From: an uncultured Eubacteriales bacterium
Lineage (GTDB): Bacteria > Bacillota > Clostridia > Oscillospirales > Acutalibacteraceae
Direction: 5' to 3'
DNA: 42,151 nucleotides
Assembly: GCA_934561055.1 (NCBI GenBank)
Contig: CAKTFN010000012.1
Span: 1 to 42,151 of the forward strand
A program made the translations under genes and the position numbers. The notes beneath the pieces are model-generated. The model did no database searches. It was not told the origin of the DNA and worked only from the letters and a program-made list of their open reading frames with translations. Below, in pieces: positions 23,802-32,119 of this stretch (its first letter is position 1; each line of letters opens with the position of its first letter).

Positions 23802-24652
23802 TGATAGATAAAAAAACACGTTTTTTAATTGTGGGTCTCGGTCTTATGGGCGGAAGCTACGCAAGAGGACTTACTCAAAAAGGTTATCATGTTGACGCAA
23901 TTGTCAACGATGAAAAGTCGAAGGACTTTGCGCTGAAACATGAAATCGTTCAAAAATGTTCCGACTTTGTTGACCTTGACCTTGTTGAAAATGCGGACGT
24001 GCTCATTTTTGCGCTTTATCCGCATACTTTCATCGACTGGATCAAAGAAAACGGTTCGCACATCAAAAAGGGCGCAATCATTACCGACGTAACCGGCGTA
24101 AAGGGCTGCATAGTCGATAAGGTTCAGTCGCTTCTTCCGGACGGGGTTGAGTTTATTGCGGCTCACCCTATGGCGGGACGTGAAGTTTACGGAGTTGAAA
24201 ACAGCGACGAAAGAATGTTCTTCGGAGCAAACTATATTGTTGTTCCGACCGCAAAGAACACCGAAAACGGCATTGAATGCTGCAAACGTATTGCGGAAAT
24301 TCTCGGTTTCGGAAGAATCGCCGAGCTTTCTCCCGAGGAGCACGATGATCTCATCGGTTTTGTTTCCCAGCTTACGCATTGCATTGCGGTTTCGCTCATG
24401 ACGTGCTATGAAAACGAGCATCTTGAAAAGTATACGGCTGACTCATTCAGAGATCTTACCAGAATTGCAAACATCAACGAAACGCTTTGGAGCGAGCTTT
24501 TCTTCCTCAACAGAGAATCGCTTCTCCGTCAGATGGAACTTTTTGAGGCGCATTTTCATAAGCTTTACGAAAGCCTTAAAACCGGCGACAGAGACACGAT
24601 GGTTGAAATGATGAAGGAATCAACCGAAAGAAGAAAACTTTTCAACAGATAA
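23798..24652 (+). CDS. tyrA: prephenate dehydrogenase
   Basis: A 284-residue NAD(P)-dependent enzyme giving 4-hydroxyphenylpyruvate for tyrosine. The Rossmann motif is VGLGLMGGSYARGL near residue 13, and AHPMAGREVYGVENSDE marks the prephenate pocket. The helical C-terminal domain has LIGFVSQLTHCIAVSLM and SFRDLTRIANINETLW. There is no C-terminal ACT domain, unlike many Gram-positive TyrA proteins, so Tyr feedback through ACT is not expected. Two adjacent ATGs (23798, 23801) are possible starts; the first overlaps aroA. Confidence 0.95.
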   Translation: MMIDKKTRFLIVGLGLMGGSYARGLTQKGYHVDAIVNDEKSKDFALKHEIVQKCSDFVDLDLVENADVLIFALYPHTFIDWIKENGSHIKKGAIITDVTGVKGCIVDKVQSLLPDGVEFIAAHPMAGREVYGVENSDERMFFGANYIVVPTAKNTENGIECCKRIAEILGFGRIAELSPEEHDDLIGFVSQLTHCIAVSLMTCYENEHLEKYTADSFRDLTRIANINETLWSELFFLNRESLLRQMELFEAHFHKLYESLKTGDRDTMVEMMKESTERRKLFNR

Positions 24653-24667
24653 AGAAGGTGAAAAATT

Positions 24668-25696
24668 ATGAATATGACTTTCAAATGCAAACTTCCGATT
24701 CCGATGGAAATCAAAAAGCAGTATCCTGCTTCGGAAAAGGCAATTAAAATAAAAGAAGAACGCGACGCAGAACTCAAAGCGATTTTTGAAGGGAAAGACA
24801 AGCGCCTCATCCTCGTCATCGGTCCTTGCTCCGCAGACAACGAAGACAGCGTGATTGATTATATCTCCCGCCTTGTTCCGGTTCAGGAAAAGGTTAAGGA
24901 CAAAATTCTCATTGTTCCGAGAATTTATACCGGAAAACCGAGGACGACTGGCGACGGTTACAAGGGTATGCTCCATCAGCCGGATCCGAGCGAAGAAAGC
25001 AACCTTCTCAAGGGAATTGTCGCAATCAGAAAACTTCATATGCGTGCGCTCAACGAAACCGGTCTTTCCTGTGCGGACGAGATGCTCTATCCCGAAAATC
25101 ACCGTTATCTCAACGACCTTCTTTCCTACGTTGCAATCGGCGCAAGATCGGTTGAAAACCAACAGCACCGCCTGACCGCAAGCGGTCTTGACATTCCCGT
25201 CGGAATGAAGAATCCGACAGGCGGAGACCTTTCGGTTATGATGAATTCAATCACGGCCGGTCAGCATCCGCACGAATTCATTTACAGAGGATGGGAAGTT
25301 CAGTCGCACGGAAACCCGTATACCCACGCAATCCTCAGAGGTTACGTCAACAAGAGAGGCGTCAGCCTTCCGAACTATCACTATGAGGATCTCATGAGAG
25401 TATGCGAGCTTTATGCCGAAACCAACCTCAAAAATCCGGCAATCATTGTTGACACCAACCACGCGAATTCAGGCAAAAAGTTCCTTGAACAGCCAAGAAT
25501 CGCAAAGGAAGTTCTTCATTGCTGCCGCCACAGCAGCGAGATTGACTCCGTTGTCAAAGGCCTTATGATTGAAAGCTACATTGAAGACGGTTGCCAGAAA
25601 ATCGGAGAGGGTGTTTACGGAAAGTCAATCACCGACCCGTGCCTCGGCTGGGAAAAGACCGAAAAGCTTATTTTTGAACTTGCCGACCTTTATTAA
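24668..25696 (+). CDS. aroF: DAHP synthase, class I (AroFGH type)
   Basis: A 342-residue enzyme that condenses PEP and erythrose 4-phosphate, the entry step of the shikimate pathway. Diagnostic blocks: LILVIGPCSADNEDSV, YTGKPRTTGDGYKGMLHQPD, IGARSVENQQHRLTASGLD, MKNPTGGDL, IIVDTNHANSGKK and SYIEDGCQ. It belongs to the AroFGH type, rather than the AroA-beta type with N-terminal FL or chorismate mutase extensions. Metal and PEP residues (Cys in GPCS, His in TNHANS) are intact. It is last in the operon, 15 nt after tyrA. Which amino acid inhibits it cannot be read. Confidence 0.94.
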   Translation: MNMTFKCKLPIPMEIKKQYPASEKAIKIKEERDAELKAIFEGKDKRLILVIGPCSADNEDSVIDYISRLVPVQEKVKDKILIVPRIYTGKPRTTGDGYKGMLHQPDPSEESNLLKGIVAIRKLHMRALNETGLSCADEMLYPENHRYLNDLLSYVAIGARSVENQQHRLTASGLDIPVGMKNPTGGDLSVMMNSITAGQHPHEFIYRGWEVQSHGNPYTHAILRGYVNKRGVSLPNYHYEDLMRVCELYAETNLKNPAIIVDTNHANSGKKFLEQPRIAKEVLHCCRHSSEIDSVVKGLMIESYIEDGCQKIGEGVYGKSITDPCLGWEKTEKLIFELADLY

Positions 25697-25722
25697 TTTT
25701 AATTGAAGTTTTGAAAATTCTT

Positions 25723-25765
25723 CCCACGGAAAGTTTAGATTGTTCTTTCCGTGGGGATTTTCTCT
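25723..25765 (+). terminator. terminator of the aromatic operon
   Basis: CCCACGGAAAG (25723-25733) pairs perfectly with CTTTCCGTGGG (25745-25755), followed by GATTTTCTCTT. Confidence 0.85.
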
Positions 25766-25805
25766 TGTTTCGCCGGCACTTTGAAGGACTTTAATTTAAT
25801 TTCTC

Positions 25806-25834
25806 TTGACCTCGGGAAGGTTTTAGCATATAAT
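25806..25834 (+). promoter_or_regulatory. sigma-A promoter of the GH20 gene
   Basis: -35 TTGACC (25806-25811), 17-nt spacer, -10 TATAAT (25829-25834). The leader to 25915 has one short hairpin (CGGTC/GACCG) but no known riboswitch. Confidence 0.9.
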
Positions 25835-25914
25835 TAACTTGGTTCAGACTGTATGACGGCTGAGCCTGAAGAAAAGGTCGGTCAACTCGGACCGGCAGAA
25901 TTGGGGGAATAAAG

Positions 25915-27387
25915 ATGGTAGCAAATATCATTCCTATGCCGAACAAACTTTTTGAATACGGCGGAGAAAAGCATTTTCGTAAAAATGAATTTGTTTTTGA
26001 AAAAAAAGAAGGTCTTGACGAAGAAGGCTATGAACTTTTGATAAATGAGAACGGTATTTTCGTCTCATATTCAACCGAAAAAGGACGTTTTTACGCCGAA
26101 AAAACTCTCAGACAGCTTGATAACGACGGCGCATATCCTTTTTTGAGGATTGCCGATTCGCCGCGTTTTGCTTACCGTGCTTTCATGATTGACAGCGCAA
26201 GGCATATGCAAACGATTGACGAAATCAAAAAATACATCGAAGCCGCCGCACTTTACAAATTCAACGTTTTTCACTGGCACCTCAGCGACGACCAGGGTTG
26301 GAGAATCGAAATTGAAAAATATCCCGAACTCACAAAAGTCGGAGCGTTCAGAAACGGTCACGGCTTTACAAGCAAAAACAAGGCCGTTTACGGCGGATAT
26401 TACACAAAGGAACAAATTAAGGAGATTGTCAGATTTTGCCGCGAACGCCATATTGAAGTTATTCCGGAAATCGATATGCCGGGTCATATGATTGCCGCAA
26501 TTGCTTCTTATCCCGAGTTTTCATGCGAGGGAAAGAAAATTGACGTTGAACTCAACGCCGGAGTTCACAAAACAATTCTTTGCGCAGGAAACGAAAACGT
26601 TTTCAAATTCTGCTTTGATGTGATTGACGAGGTTTGCGAGCTGTTTCCGTGCAAATATTTCCACATCGGCGGAGACGAAGCGCCCAAAAAGCTTTGGGAC
26701 AACTGCCCGAAATGCAAGGAGCGTATCCGTGAGGAGGGACTCAAAGACAGTGAGGAACTTCAGGGCTATTTCGTCAACAGAATCATTGAGCACCTTGAAG
26801 AAAAAGGAAAAGCTCCCGTTGTCTGGAATGAGAGTCTCAAGAGCGGAATGCTCAAAAAAAGTGCGCTTGTTGCCGATTGGATGGATAAGGAGAGCCTTTG
26901 CGAAGAATGGGCAAACAACGGCGGAAAGCTCATCATTGAAGATTTCTTCCATTATTACCTCGACTATAACTACGGAATCACTCCGTTGAGAAAGACTTAT
27001 TCCTTCAACCCGATGCTCGAAAAGCTTGACATTGAGGGAAGGAAGAATGTTGTCGGCGTTGAAACGCCGATTTGGACGGAGTTCGTCGAAGATTTTGAAA
27101 AGCTCAGCTGGCTTTGCTTCCCGAGGATGATGGCTGTTGCCGAAACTGGCTGGACGAACTGGGGAAGAAGGAATTACCGTGATTTTGTAAAAAGAGCCGA
27201 GGCAAACCGCCCGATTCTTCTTTCGATGGGAATCAACATGGCGCCGAAAACGGATTGGGATCCGCTTCCGCTCGGAAGATTGAAGGGTCAGGTTTCCCAT
27301 TACGGAAAGTTCCTCACAAGAGAGAATATCAGAAACTTCATCAAAGAAAAGCAGGAAAAGAGAGCCGAAAAAAAGGCAGAAAAATAA
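25915..27387 (+). CDS. GH20 beta-N-acetylhexosaminidase
   Basis: A 490-residue exo-glycosidase removing terminal GlcNAc or GalNAc. The N-terminal GH20b-like domain covers about 1-80. The catalytic TIM barrel follows: FHWHLSDDQGWRIEIEKYPE (119-138), IPEIDMPGHM, and the catalytic pair D254-E255 in HIGGDEAPKKLW, which works by substrate-assisted catalysis. A Lys/Glu-rich tail ends the protein. No signal peptide is present, so it should act in the cytoplasm on imported oligosaccharides, unlike the secreted GH5 enzyme. A Cys-rich CPKCKERIREEG near 265-280 is an uncommon insert that could bind metal. Start chosen for the GGGGGA upstream. Confidence 0.93.
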   Translation: MVANIIPMPNKLFEYGGEKHFRKNEFVFEKKEGLDEEGYELLINENGIFVSYSTEKGRFYAEKTLRQLDNDGAYPFLRIADSPRFAYRAFMIDSARHMQTIDEIKKYIEAAALYKFNVFHWHLSDDQGWRIEIEKYPELTKVGAFRNGHGFTSKNKAVYGGYYTKEQIKEIVRFCRERHIEVIPEIDMPGHMIAAIASYPEFSCEGKKIDVELNAGVHKTILCAGNENVFKFCFDVIDEVCELFPCKYFHIGGDEAPKKLWDNCPKCKERIREEGLKDSEELQGYFVNRIIEHLEEKGKAPVVWNESLKSGMLKKSALVADWMDKESLCEEWANNGGKLIIEDFFHYYLDYNYGITPLRKTYSFNPMLEKLDIEGRKNVVGVETPIWTEFVEDFEKLSWLCFPRMMAVAETGWTNWGRRNYRDFVKRAEANRPILLSMGINMAPKTDWDPLPLGRLKGQVSHYGKFLTRENIRNFIKEKQEKRAEKKAEK

Positions 27388-27579
27388 GAAATCGCCGCTT
27401 AACCGAAAAGTACGGCTTTAACGAAATATTTTTGTAAAAATTTATGCGCTGAATTAATCGGAGAATCAACAAATTTTCTTCTGTTTAACTTAACTTTAGC
27501 TTCGCAGAGATAATTTAATTAAAGACAGTGAAAAGCCGAAAGCTTTTTGTTTCGTTCTTTAAGCAGGAGGTAAAAGATT

Positions 27580-28182
27580 ATGTATTGTAAAAATTGCAAC
27601 GCTTATAATGACGACAACAGCCGTTTCTGCTGTCAGTGCGGCGCACAGCTTGAAAAAAGCGAAGGAAACGATTATTCCGCACCGCAGGGCGCAGAGGAAA
27701 ACGGATTCAAAGATCAGTATTCCGCAGAGCCGCGGCAGGATTTTTATTCTTCCGAACAGAATCAAGGTTATTCTCAACCGCAGTATTCCCAGCCGAATTA
27801 CGGCGTACCGACGAACGAGCCTACCGCACCGTTGAACAACACAATGGCGATTGTTTCAATCGTTCTCAACATTGTTTTTTTCAACGTTATCGGTCTTATC
27901 TTTGCAATTCTTTCTTTGACGAATTACAACAGCTATGAGTCTGCTCTCAGAGCGAGAAATTACGCTCTTTCCGAGCAGTTTAAGGCGAAGTCAAAAAAAT
28001 ATTCGAAGGTTTCAATCATTCTCGTAATCGTTATGGCTGTTCTTGCGGTTGTTTTGGGAATTCTTGCTTTTGTCTATGCTTTTGTAATCGGTTCAAGAGC
28101 CGTTGAGTCGGGATATTACACGGAAACGTTTCCGTTTGACTTTGAAAATTATATGATGATGGTAAGACCCTTTGTGGGATAA
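27580..28182 (+). CDS. zinc-ribbon membrane protein
   Basis: A 200-residue protein. The N-terminus is a short zinc ribbon with paired CxxC motifs (CKNC at 3-6 and CCQC at 18-21). Then comes a Gln/Tyr/Ser/Pro-rich linker with repeats like YSQPQYSQP (about 35-85). Two membrane segments follow, at about 88-108 (IVSIVLNIVFFNVIGLIFAIL) and about 145-170. The layout matches common Firmicutes proteins combining a zinc ribbon with a DUF4190-like double-membrane module, whose function is unknown. CAGGAGG precedes the ATG. It stands alone between GH20 and GH3 genes; 27388-27579 holds no other gene. Confidence 0.85.
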   Translation: MYCKNCNAYNDDNSRFCCQCGAQLEKSEGNDYSAPQGAEENGFKDQYSAEPRQDFYSSEQNQGYSQPQYSQPNYGVPTNEPTAPLNNTMAIVSIVLNIVFFNVIGLIFAILSLTNYNSYESALRARNYALSEQFKAKSKKYSKVSIILVIVMAVLAVVLGILAFVYAFVIGSRAVESGYYTETFPFDFENYMMMVRPFVG

Positions 28183-28201
28183 GTCAAACCGGTTGTTATT
28201 T

Positions 28202-28232
28202 CGCCGCAGTTCGTTCTGCGGCGGATTTTTTT
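28202..28232 (+). terminator. intrinsic terminator of the zinc-ribbon gene
   Basis: CGCCGCAG pairs with CTGCGGCG around TTCGTT (28203-28224), followed by a run of seven T. Confidence 0.9.
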
Positions 28233-28395
28233 GCTCATTTTAAGAATTTTCGGACTGAAAAAGACTAAGAAAACATTCTGCTTTTGTCACGGCAACATTT
28301 TGAAACAAAACATACAAAATCACTATGCTTGTCGGATTGCATACATTTTTACAATTTTTATAACGAAAGTTCGACGATTTAAAACCGACACGCTG

Positions 28396-28425
28396 TTGAC
28401 AACTTGCAAGAAAATATGATAAAAT
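28396..28425 (+). promoter_or_regulatory. promoter of the GH3-family gene
   Basis: -35 TTGACA (28396-28401) is perfect; -10 TAAAAT (28420-28425) at 18 nt is acceptable. Confidence 0.7.
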
Positions 28426-28481
28426 TAACTAAATTATGCCGTTACGGCGGCGAACAAAAATTTAGAACGGAGGATTTAAAA

Positions 28482-30206
28482 ATGCCTTTCTCAGATTTCG
28501 GAATTTTCCTCGGTGAAGTTTCGCTTACGGAGGAAGATTACTTCACAAAAGACCCGATGAAAGCACAGAACACTGTTCTTAAAAAAATTCTTCGCAGAAA
28601 CAAAAACTGCGAATACGGCAAAAAGTATAACTTTGCCGACATCAAATCTTTCAGAGAATATCAGGATAAAGTTCCTCTTACAACTTATGCCGACTATGAG
28701 CCGTATGTTGACCGCATGATCAAAAATAAAGAAAACAACCTTATGTTCACCGGCGTGAACGTTCGTTATTGTTCTTCATCCGGAAGTCTCGGAAAGCCGA
28801 AGATTCTTCCGAAGTCGGTTAAGGATCTTTGGACAATGCAATGCATCGGTTTTTCGGCTTCCGTTGCAACCGCCGCTCGCTGGATTAAAAAGCACCAGAA
28901 CAAGCGTATGCCGGCCTCAATCGGCCCTCTTGCTCTCGTTCTCACCGGTCACAGACTTGAGGACGGAAAGCAGTGCAACGGTGCAGGCCAGATTCCGCTT
29001 ACATACCTCAAGGCGATTACACCGTTTTTCTGCACTTCTCCGCTTGAGCTCCTTTATCCCGAACACGAAGAACTTCTTGACACGGCATATCTTCAGACTT
29101 TCTTCGCCGTTAAGAACGAAAAAGTCAGCTATCTCGGTTCAATGGTAATCACCCTTCTCACAACAATGTTTGATTGTCTTGAAGAAAAATGGGAAATGAT
29201 TTGTCATGACATTGAAACCGGAACGATTGACCCGAGCGTCAAAATTACTCCGGAACTTCGTGCAAAGTTCACAAGAAAGCTTAAGCCCGACCCCGAGCGC
29301 GCCGCTTTCCTCAGAAAAGAGTTTGAAAAGGGCTTTGACGATCCGATTGCTCCGAGAATTTGGCCGAATCTCACCTGGGCTTACGGAATGATCAACTCAA
29401 CGCTCAGCGCATATGTTAAAAAGCTTAGAAGATATATCGGTCCGGACGTTCCGATTCACAACATGGGATACGCTGCAGCGGAAGGCTTCTTCGCAATGGC
29501 AACCGAACTCAATGTTACCGACGGTGTTCTTCTTCCGAACTTCATTCTCTTTGAGTTCCTTCCGATTAACGAAGGTGACGAGGAATCCGACCATAATATG
29601 CGTCCGCTTCTCATCAACGAACTTGAGGTCGGAAAAACATATGAACTCATCGTTTCAAACTTCTCCGGTCTGTACAGATACCGTATGGAGGACGTTGTCA
29701 AAGTTACCGGAATGTATAACAACACTCCGAGGGTTGAATTCCTTTACAGACTCGGTCTCAGCATGAACCTTGCGAATGAAAAGACAACCTCTCAGATGGT
29801 TGACTGGGCCGCTGAAGAAACCGCAAAGGAAATGGGCGACGAATTCGTCGGCCACAGCTTCAGCTATGATTATTCAACCAATCCGCCGCGCTATTGTATG
29901 CTTGCCGAAACGACTCACGACGTAAGCGAAGAGGACAGACAAAAATATATTGACATTCTTGACGAAAAGCTCAAGGGAGTCAACGAAAAGTATTTCAAGT
30001 ACAGACGCTGGGGAATGATCAACCGTCCGGAGGTTCTCTTCCTCAAGTCCGGAACATATAACGATTATAAGGAAATGCTCCGTCAGAAGGGCGTTGTCCT
30101 CAATCAGATTAAGCCCGTAACCGTCATCAATACCGACGAAAGACGAGAGTTCTTCTTCTCTCACGTTGCAACACCGGGTGAACACAACATTGTTTCAAAA
30201 CAATAA
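28482..30206 (+). CDS. GH3 auxin-responsive promoter family protein (acyl-adenylating)
   Basis: A 574-residue member of the GH3 family. In plants this family adenylates carboxylic acids such as jasmonate or auxin and joins them to amino acids. The family traits are visible: FREYQDKVPLTTYADYEPYV, the ATP-binding RYCSSSGSLGKPKILPKS, MGYAAAEGFFA, and the hinge region SGLYRYRMEDVVKVTG, then VEFLYRLGLSMNLANEKT. Bacterial members exist but are little studied, and their substrates are unknown. The ATG at 28482 has CGGAGG upstream; an in-frame extension to 28404 does not. It stands alone between a promoter and a terminator. There are two ANL-type acyl-CoA ligases elsewhere in the window, but no direct operon link. 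Confidence 0.88.
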   Translation: MPFSDFGIFLGEVSLTEEDYFTKDPMKAQNTVLKKILRRNKNCEYGKKYNFADIKSFREYQDKVPLTTYADYEPYVDRMIKNKENNLMFTGVNVRYCSSSGSLGKPKILPKSVKDLWTMQCIGFSASVATAARWIKKHQNKRMPASIGPLALVLTGHRLEDGKQCNGAGQIPLTYLKAITPFFCTSPLELLYPEHEELLDTAYLQTFFAVKNEKVSYLGSMVITLLTTMFDCLEEKWEMICHDIETGTIDPSVKITPELRAKFTRKLKPDPERAAFLRKEFEKGFDDPIAPRIWPNLTWAYGMINSTLSAYVKKLRRYIGPDVPIHNMGYAAAEGFFAMATELNVTDGVLLPNFILFEFLPINEGDEESDHNMRPLLINELEVGKTYELIVSNFSGLYRYRMEDVVKVTGMYNNTPRVEFLYRLGLSMNLANEKTTSQMVDWAAEETAKEMGDEFVGHSFSYDYSTNPPRYCMLAETTHDVSEEDRQKYIDILDEKLKGVNEKYFKYRRWGMINRPEVLFLKSGTYNDYKEMLRQKGVVLNQIKPVTVINTDERREFFFSHVATPGEHNIVSKQ

Positions 30207-30260
30207 GTGTCAAAAAGATTGCCGCATTTTTTGCAGATTAAATAATAAAACCAAAACAGA

Positions 30261-30299
30261 AAAAGCTATAATTCACGTTGCCCGTGGATTATAGCTTTT
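30261..30299. terminator. bidirectional terminator between convergent genes
   Basis: AAAAGCTATAATTCAC (30261-30276) pairs with GTGGATTATAGCTTTT (30284-30299) with one G-U. U-rich tails exist for both strands, fitting convergent genes ending at 30206 and 30324. Confidence 0.85.
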
Positions 30300-30323
30300 G
30301 TTTTATTTATTGTTGACCGGATT

Positions 30324-32000
30324 TTAATCTTCTTTCGTCTCGGAGGTTTCGGCTTTTTCTCCGTTGTGCTTTGCACCGTTACGCTTGATTTTTTGCGTTG
30401 AGGTTTTTTCAAATTCGCGCCGTCTGATGCTGAAGCGGTGAATGCTTTTATAGGACGGAAGGCGCTTGTTTATGCCTTTGACAACATCCGAAACGGCGCC
30501 TTCAATGTCGTCGTGCGTCAGTTCGTCTTTTTGAAGCTTTTCTTTGATTGCGTCCTCATCTGGAACAACCTGGGCAACGACGGTTTCATCACCCCTTTTT
30601 TCCTCACCGAAAATCAGCGATTCAAGAACAACGGGGTCGCTGTTGAGATAAAACTCGATTTCTTCCGGATAAATATTCTTTCCGCCCTTGGTGACAATTA
30701 CGTTTTTACTGCGGCCTGTGATGTGATAATTTCCGTTTTTGTCGCAGTATCCAAGGTCGCCCGTGTGGAAAACACTGCCTTTTTTGACGAGAGCGGTTGC
30801 TTTTTTATTCTTGTAATAGCCGAGCATGACCATAGGTCCGTCAACGCAGATTTCTCCGATTCCGTTGTCGTCGGCGTTTTCAATAGTAACCGTGCAATTC
30901 TCAAGAGGAGTGCCAACGCTGTCGGCAAGGGGAGAGGCGGCATTGTTGCAGATTACAATCGGGGAACATTCCGTCAAACCGTAGCCGATTATGACCGGAA
31001 GCCCGAAAGAAAAAAAGTCCGAAGCAACGTCAACGTTGAGTGCGGCCGCGCCGCAAATTATCATTCTCACGTTTCCGCCGAAGGCCTCGTGAATGACGTG
31101 ATACATTCGTTTCCTGAGGTCCGGAGCATATTTTATCAGTGTTTGGGAAACTCGGCCGATTGTGAAAACACGTTTGATTCCGCTTTGGGAAGAAAGCTTT
31201 TTGAGAATCTTTGAATGCATTTTTTCAAGCATGAGCGGAACGGTAACAAAGACGGTCGGCTTGAAAAGAGAAAGCTCCTCGCTCATTCTTCTCAAAGACG
31301 CACAAAATGCGACCGAACCGCCGATATACAAAATTGCGAGCATGACAATCGTCTGATATGTGTGATGAAGGGGGAGAACGCAGAGTGTGCTGTCGGCGCA
31401 GGAAAGGTCGATTTTTGAAAGAACACCCTGAAGGTCGGAAACAAGGTTTTCGTGCGAGAGCATGACGGCTTTTGCGTTTCCTGTTGTTCCGGAAGTGAAG
31501 ATGAGAAAACGCATTTTGTCTTTTTGAAGTTCCGTGTTTGTGTAATCCTGAATTCCGCTTTTCAAAAGGACTTCTCCTTTTTTTAAAAGCGAGGGGAGAG
31601 AAATGACTCCCGGAAAATCGGTTTCGGAAAAGCAGATGAGCCGAAATCCCCTCGGAAGGCGCTTCTTTGAGGAGAGGAGCTTTTCGCAAACGTGCTCGTC
31701 GCAGATTGCACCTTTGCAGGAGGAAAAGGAAATTGCGTTCCAAATTCCTTCGGCATCCATGTCTCTGTCAAGGGGAACGATCGCCGCGTTTCCGCAGGAA
31801 ACGGAAAGATAGGAAACGCACCATTCATACGAGTTCTTTCCGCAAAGAGCAATGTTTTTTCCGGAAAGAGAAAGCTCTTTGAAAAGGGCGGTTCCGAGAT
31901 AGTTGACGTGGCGAAGCAATTGCTTGTAAGAGACGGTTGAACCGTCGGAAAGAACGGCAGCCGTTCTGAGTCCGTAACGCATTGCGTTGTAATAAAGCAT
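30324..32000 (-). CDS. long-chain acyl-CoA synthetase-like AMP-binding protein
   Basis: A 558-residue ANL-superfamily enzyme expected to activate a fatty or other carboxylic acid with ATP and CoA. The P-loop-like motif is FLIFTSGTTGNAKAVMLSH, then VIIGYGLTECSPIV, a hinge with HTGDLGYCDKNGNYHITGRSKN and KGGKNIYPEEIE. The C-terminus is a basic tail, and the A10-type catalytic Lys may be in TSTQKIKRN. The first ATG is at 32000, but it lacks a nearby ribosome site. An in-frame ACG at 32036 lies 8 nt after GGGAGG and would add EEKKKIETLRD, a sequence typical of these proteins' N-termini, so the true start may be ACG. It runs parallel to the upstream LCP gene. Confidence 0.9.
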   Translation of the reverse strand: MLYYNAMRYGLRTAAVLSDGSTVSYKQLLRHVNYLGTALFKELSLSGKNIALCGKNSYEWCVSYLSVSCGNAAIVPLDRDMDAEGIWNAISFSSCKGAICDEHVCEKLLSSKKRLPRGFRLICFSETDFPGVISLPSLLKKGEVLLKSGIQDYTNTELQKDKMRFLIFTSGTTGNAKAVMLSHENLVSDLQGVLSKIDLSCADSTLCVLPLHHTYQTIVMLAILYIGGSVAFCASLRRMSEELSLFKPTVFVTVPLMLEKMHSKILKKLSSQSGIKRVFTIGRVSQTLIKYAPDLRKRMYHVIHEAFGGNVRMIICGAAALNVDVASDFFSFGLPVIIGYGLTECSPIVICNNAASPLADSVGTPLENCTVTIENADDNGIGEICVDGPMVMLGYYKNKKATALVKKGSVFHTGDLGYCDKNGNYHITGRSKNVIVTKGGKNIYPEEIEFYLNSDPVVLESLIFGEEKRGDETVVAQVVPDEDAIKEKLQKDELTHDDIEGAVSDVVKGINKRLPSYKSIHRFSIRRREFEKTSTQKIKRNGAKHNGEKAETSETKED

Positions 32001-32119
32001 ATCGCGAAGCGTTTCGATTTTCTTTTTCTCTTCCGTGGCGACCGCCTCCCTTAGGTTGAAAAGTTGTTATACTCTGAAATTAAAGGAGAAACATTAAATG
32101 AACTTCAATTTTCGGAATG

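Noticed and set aside
25835..25914. Possible riboswitch in the GH20 leader
   Set aside because: Only one 5-bp hairpin and no recognised conserved core or terminator.
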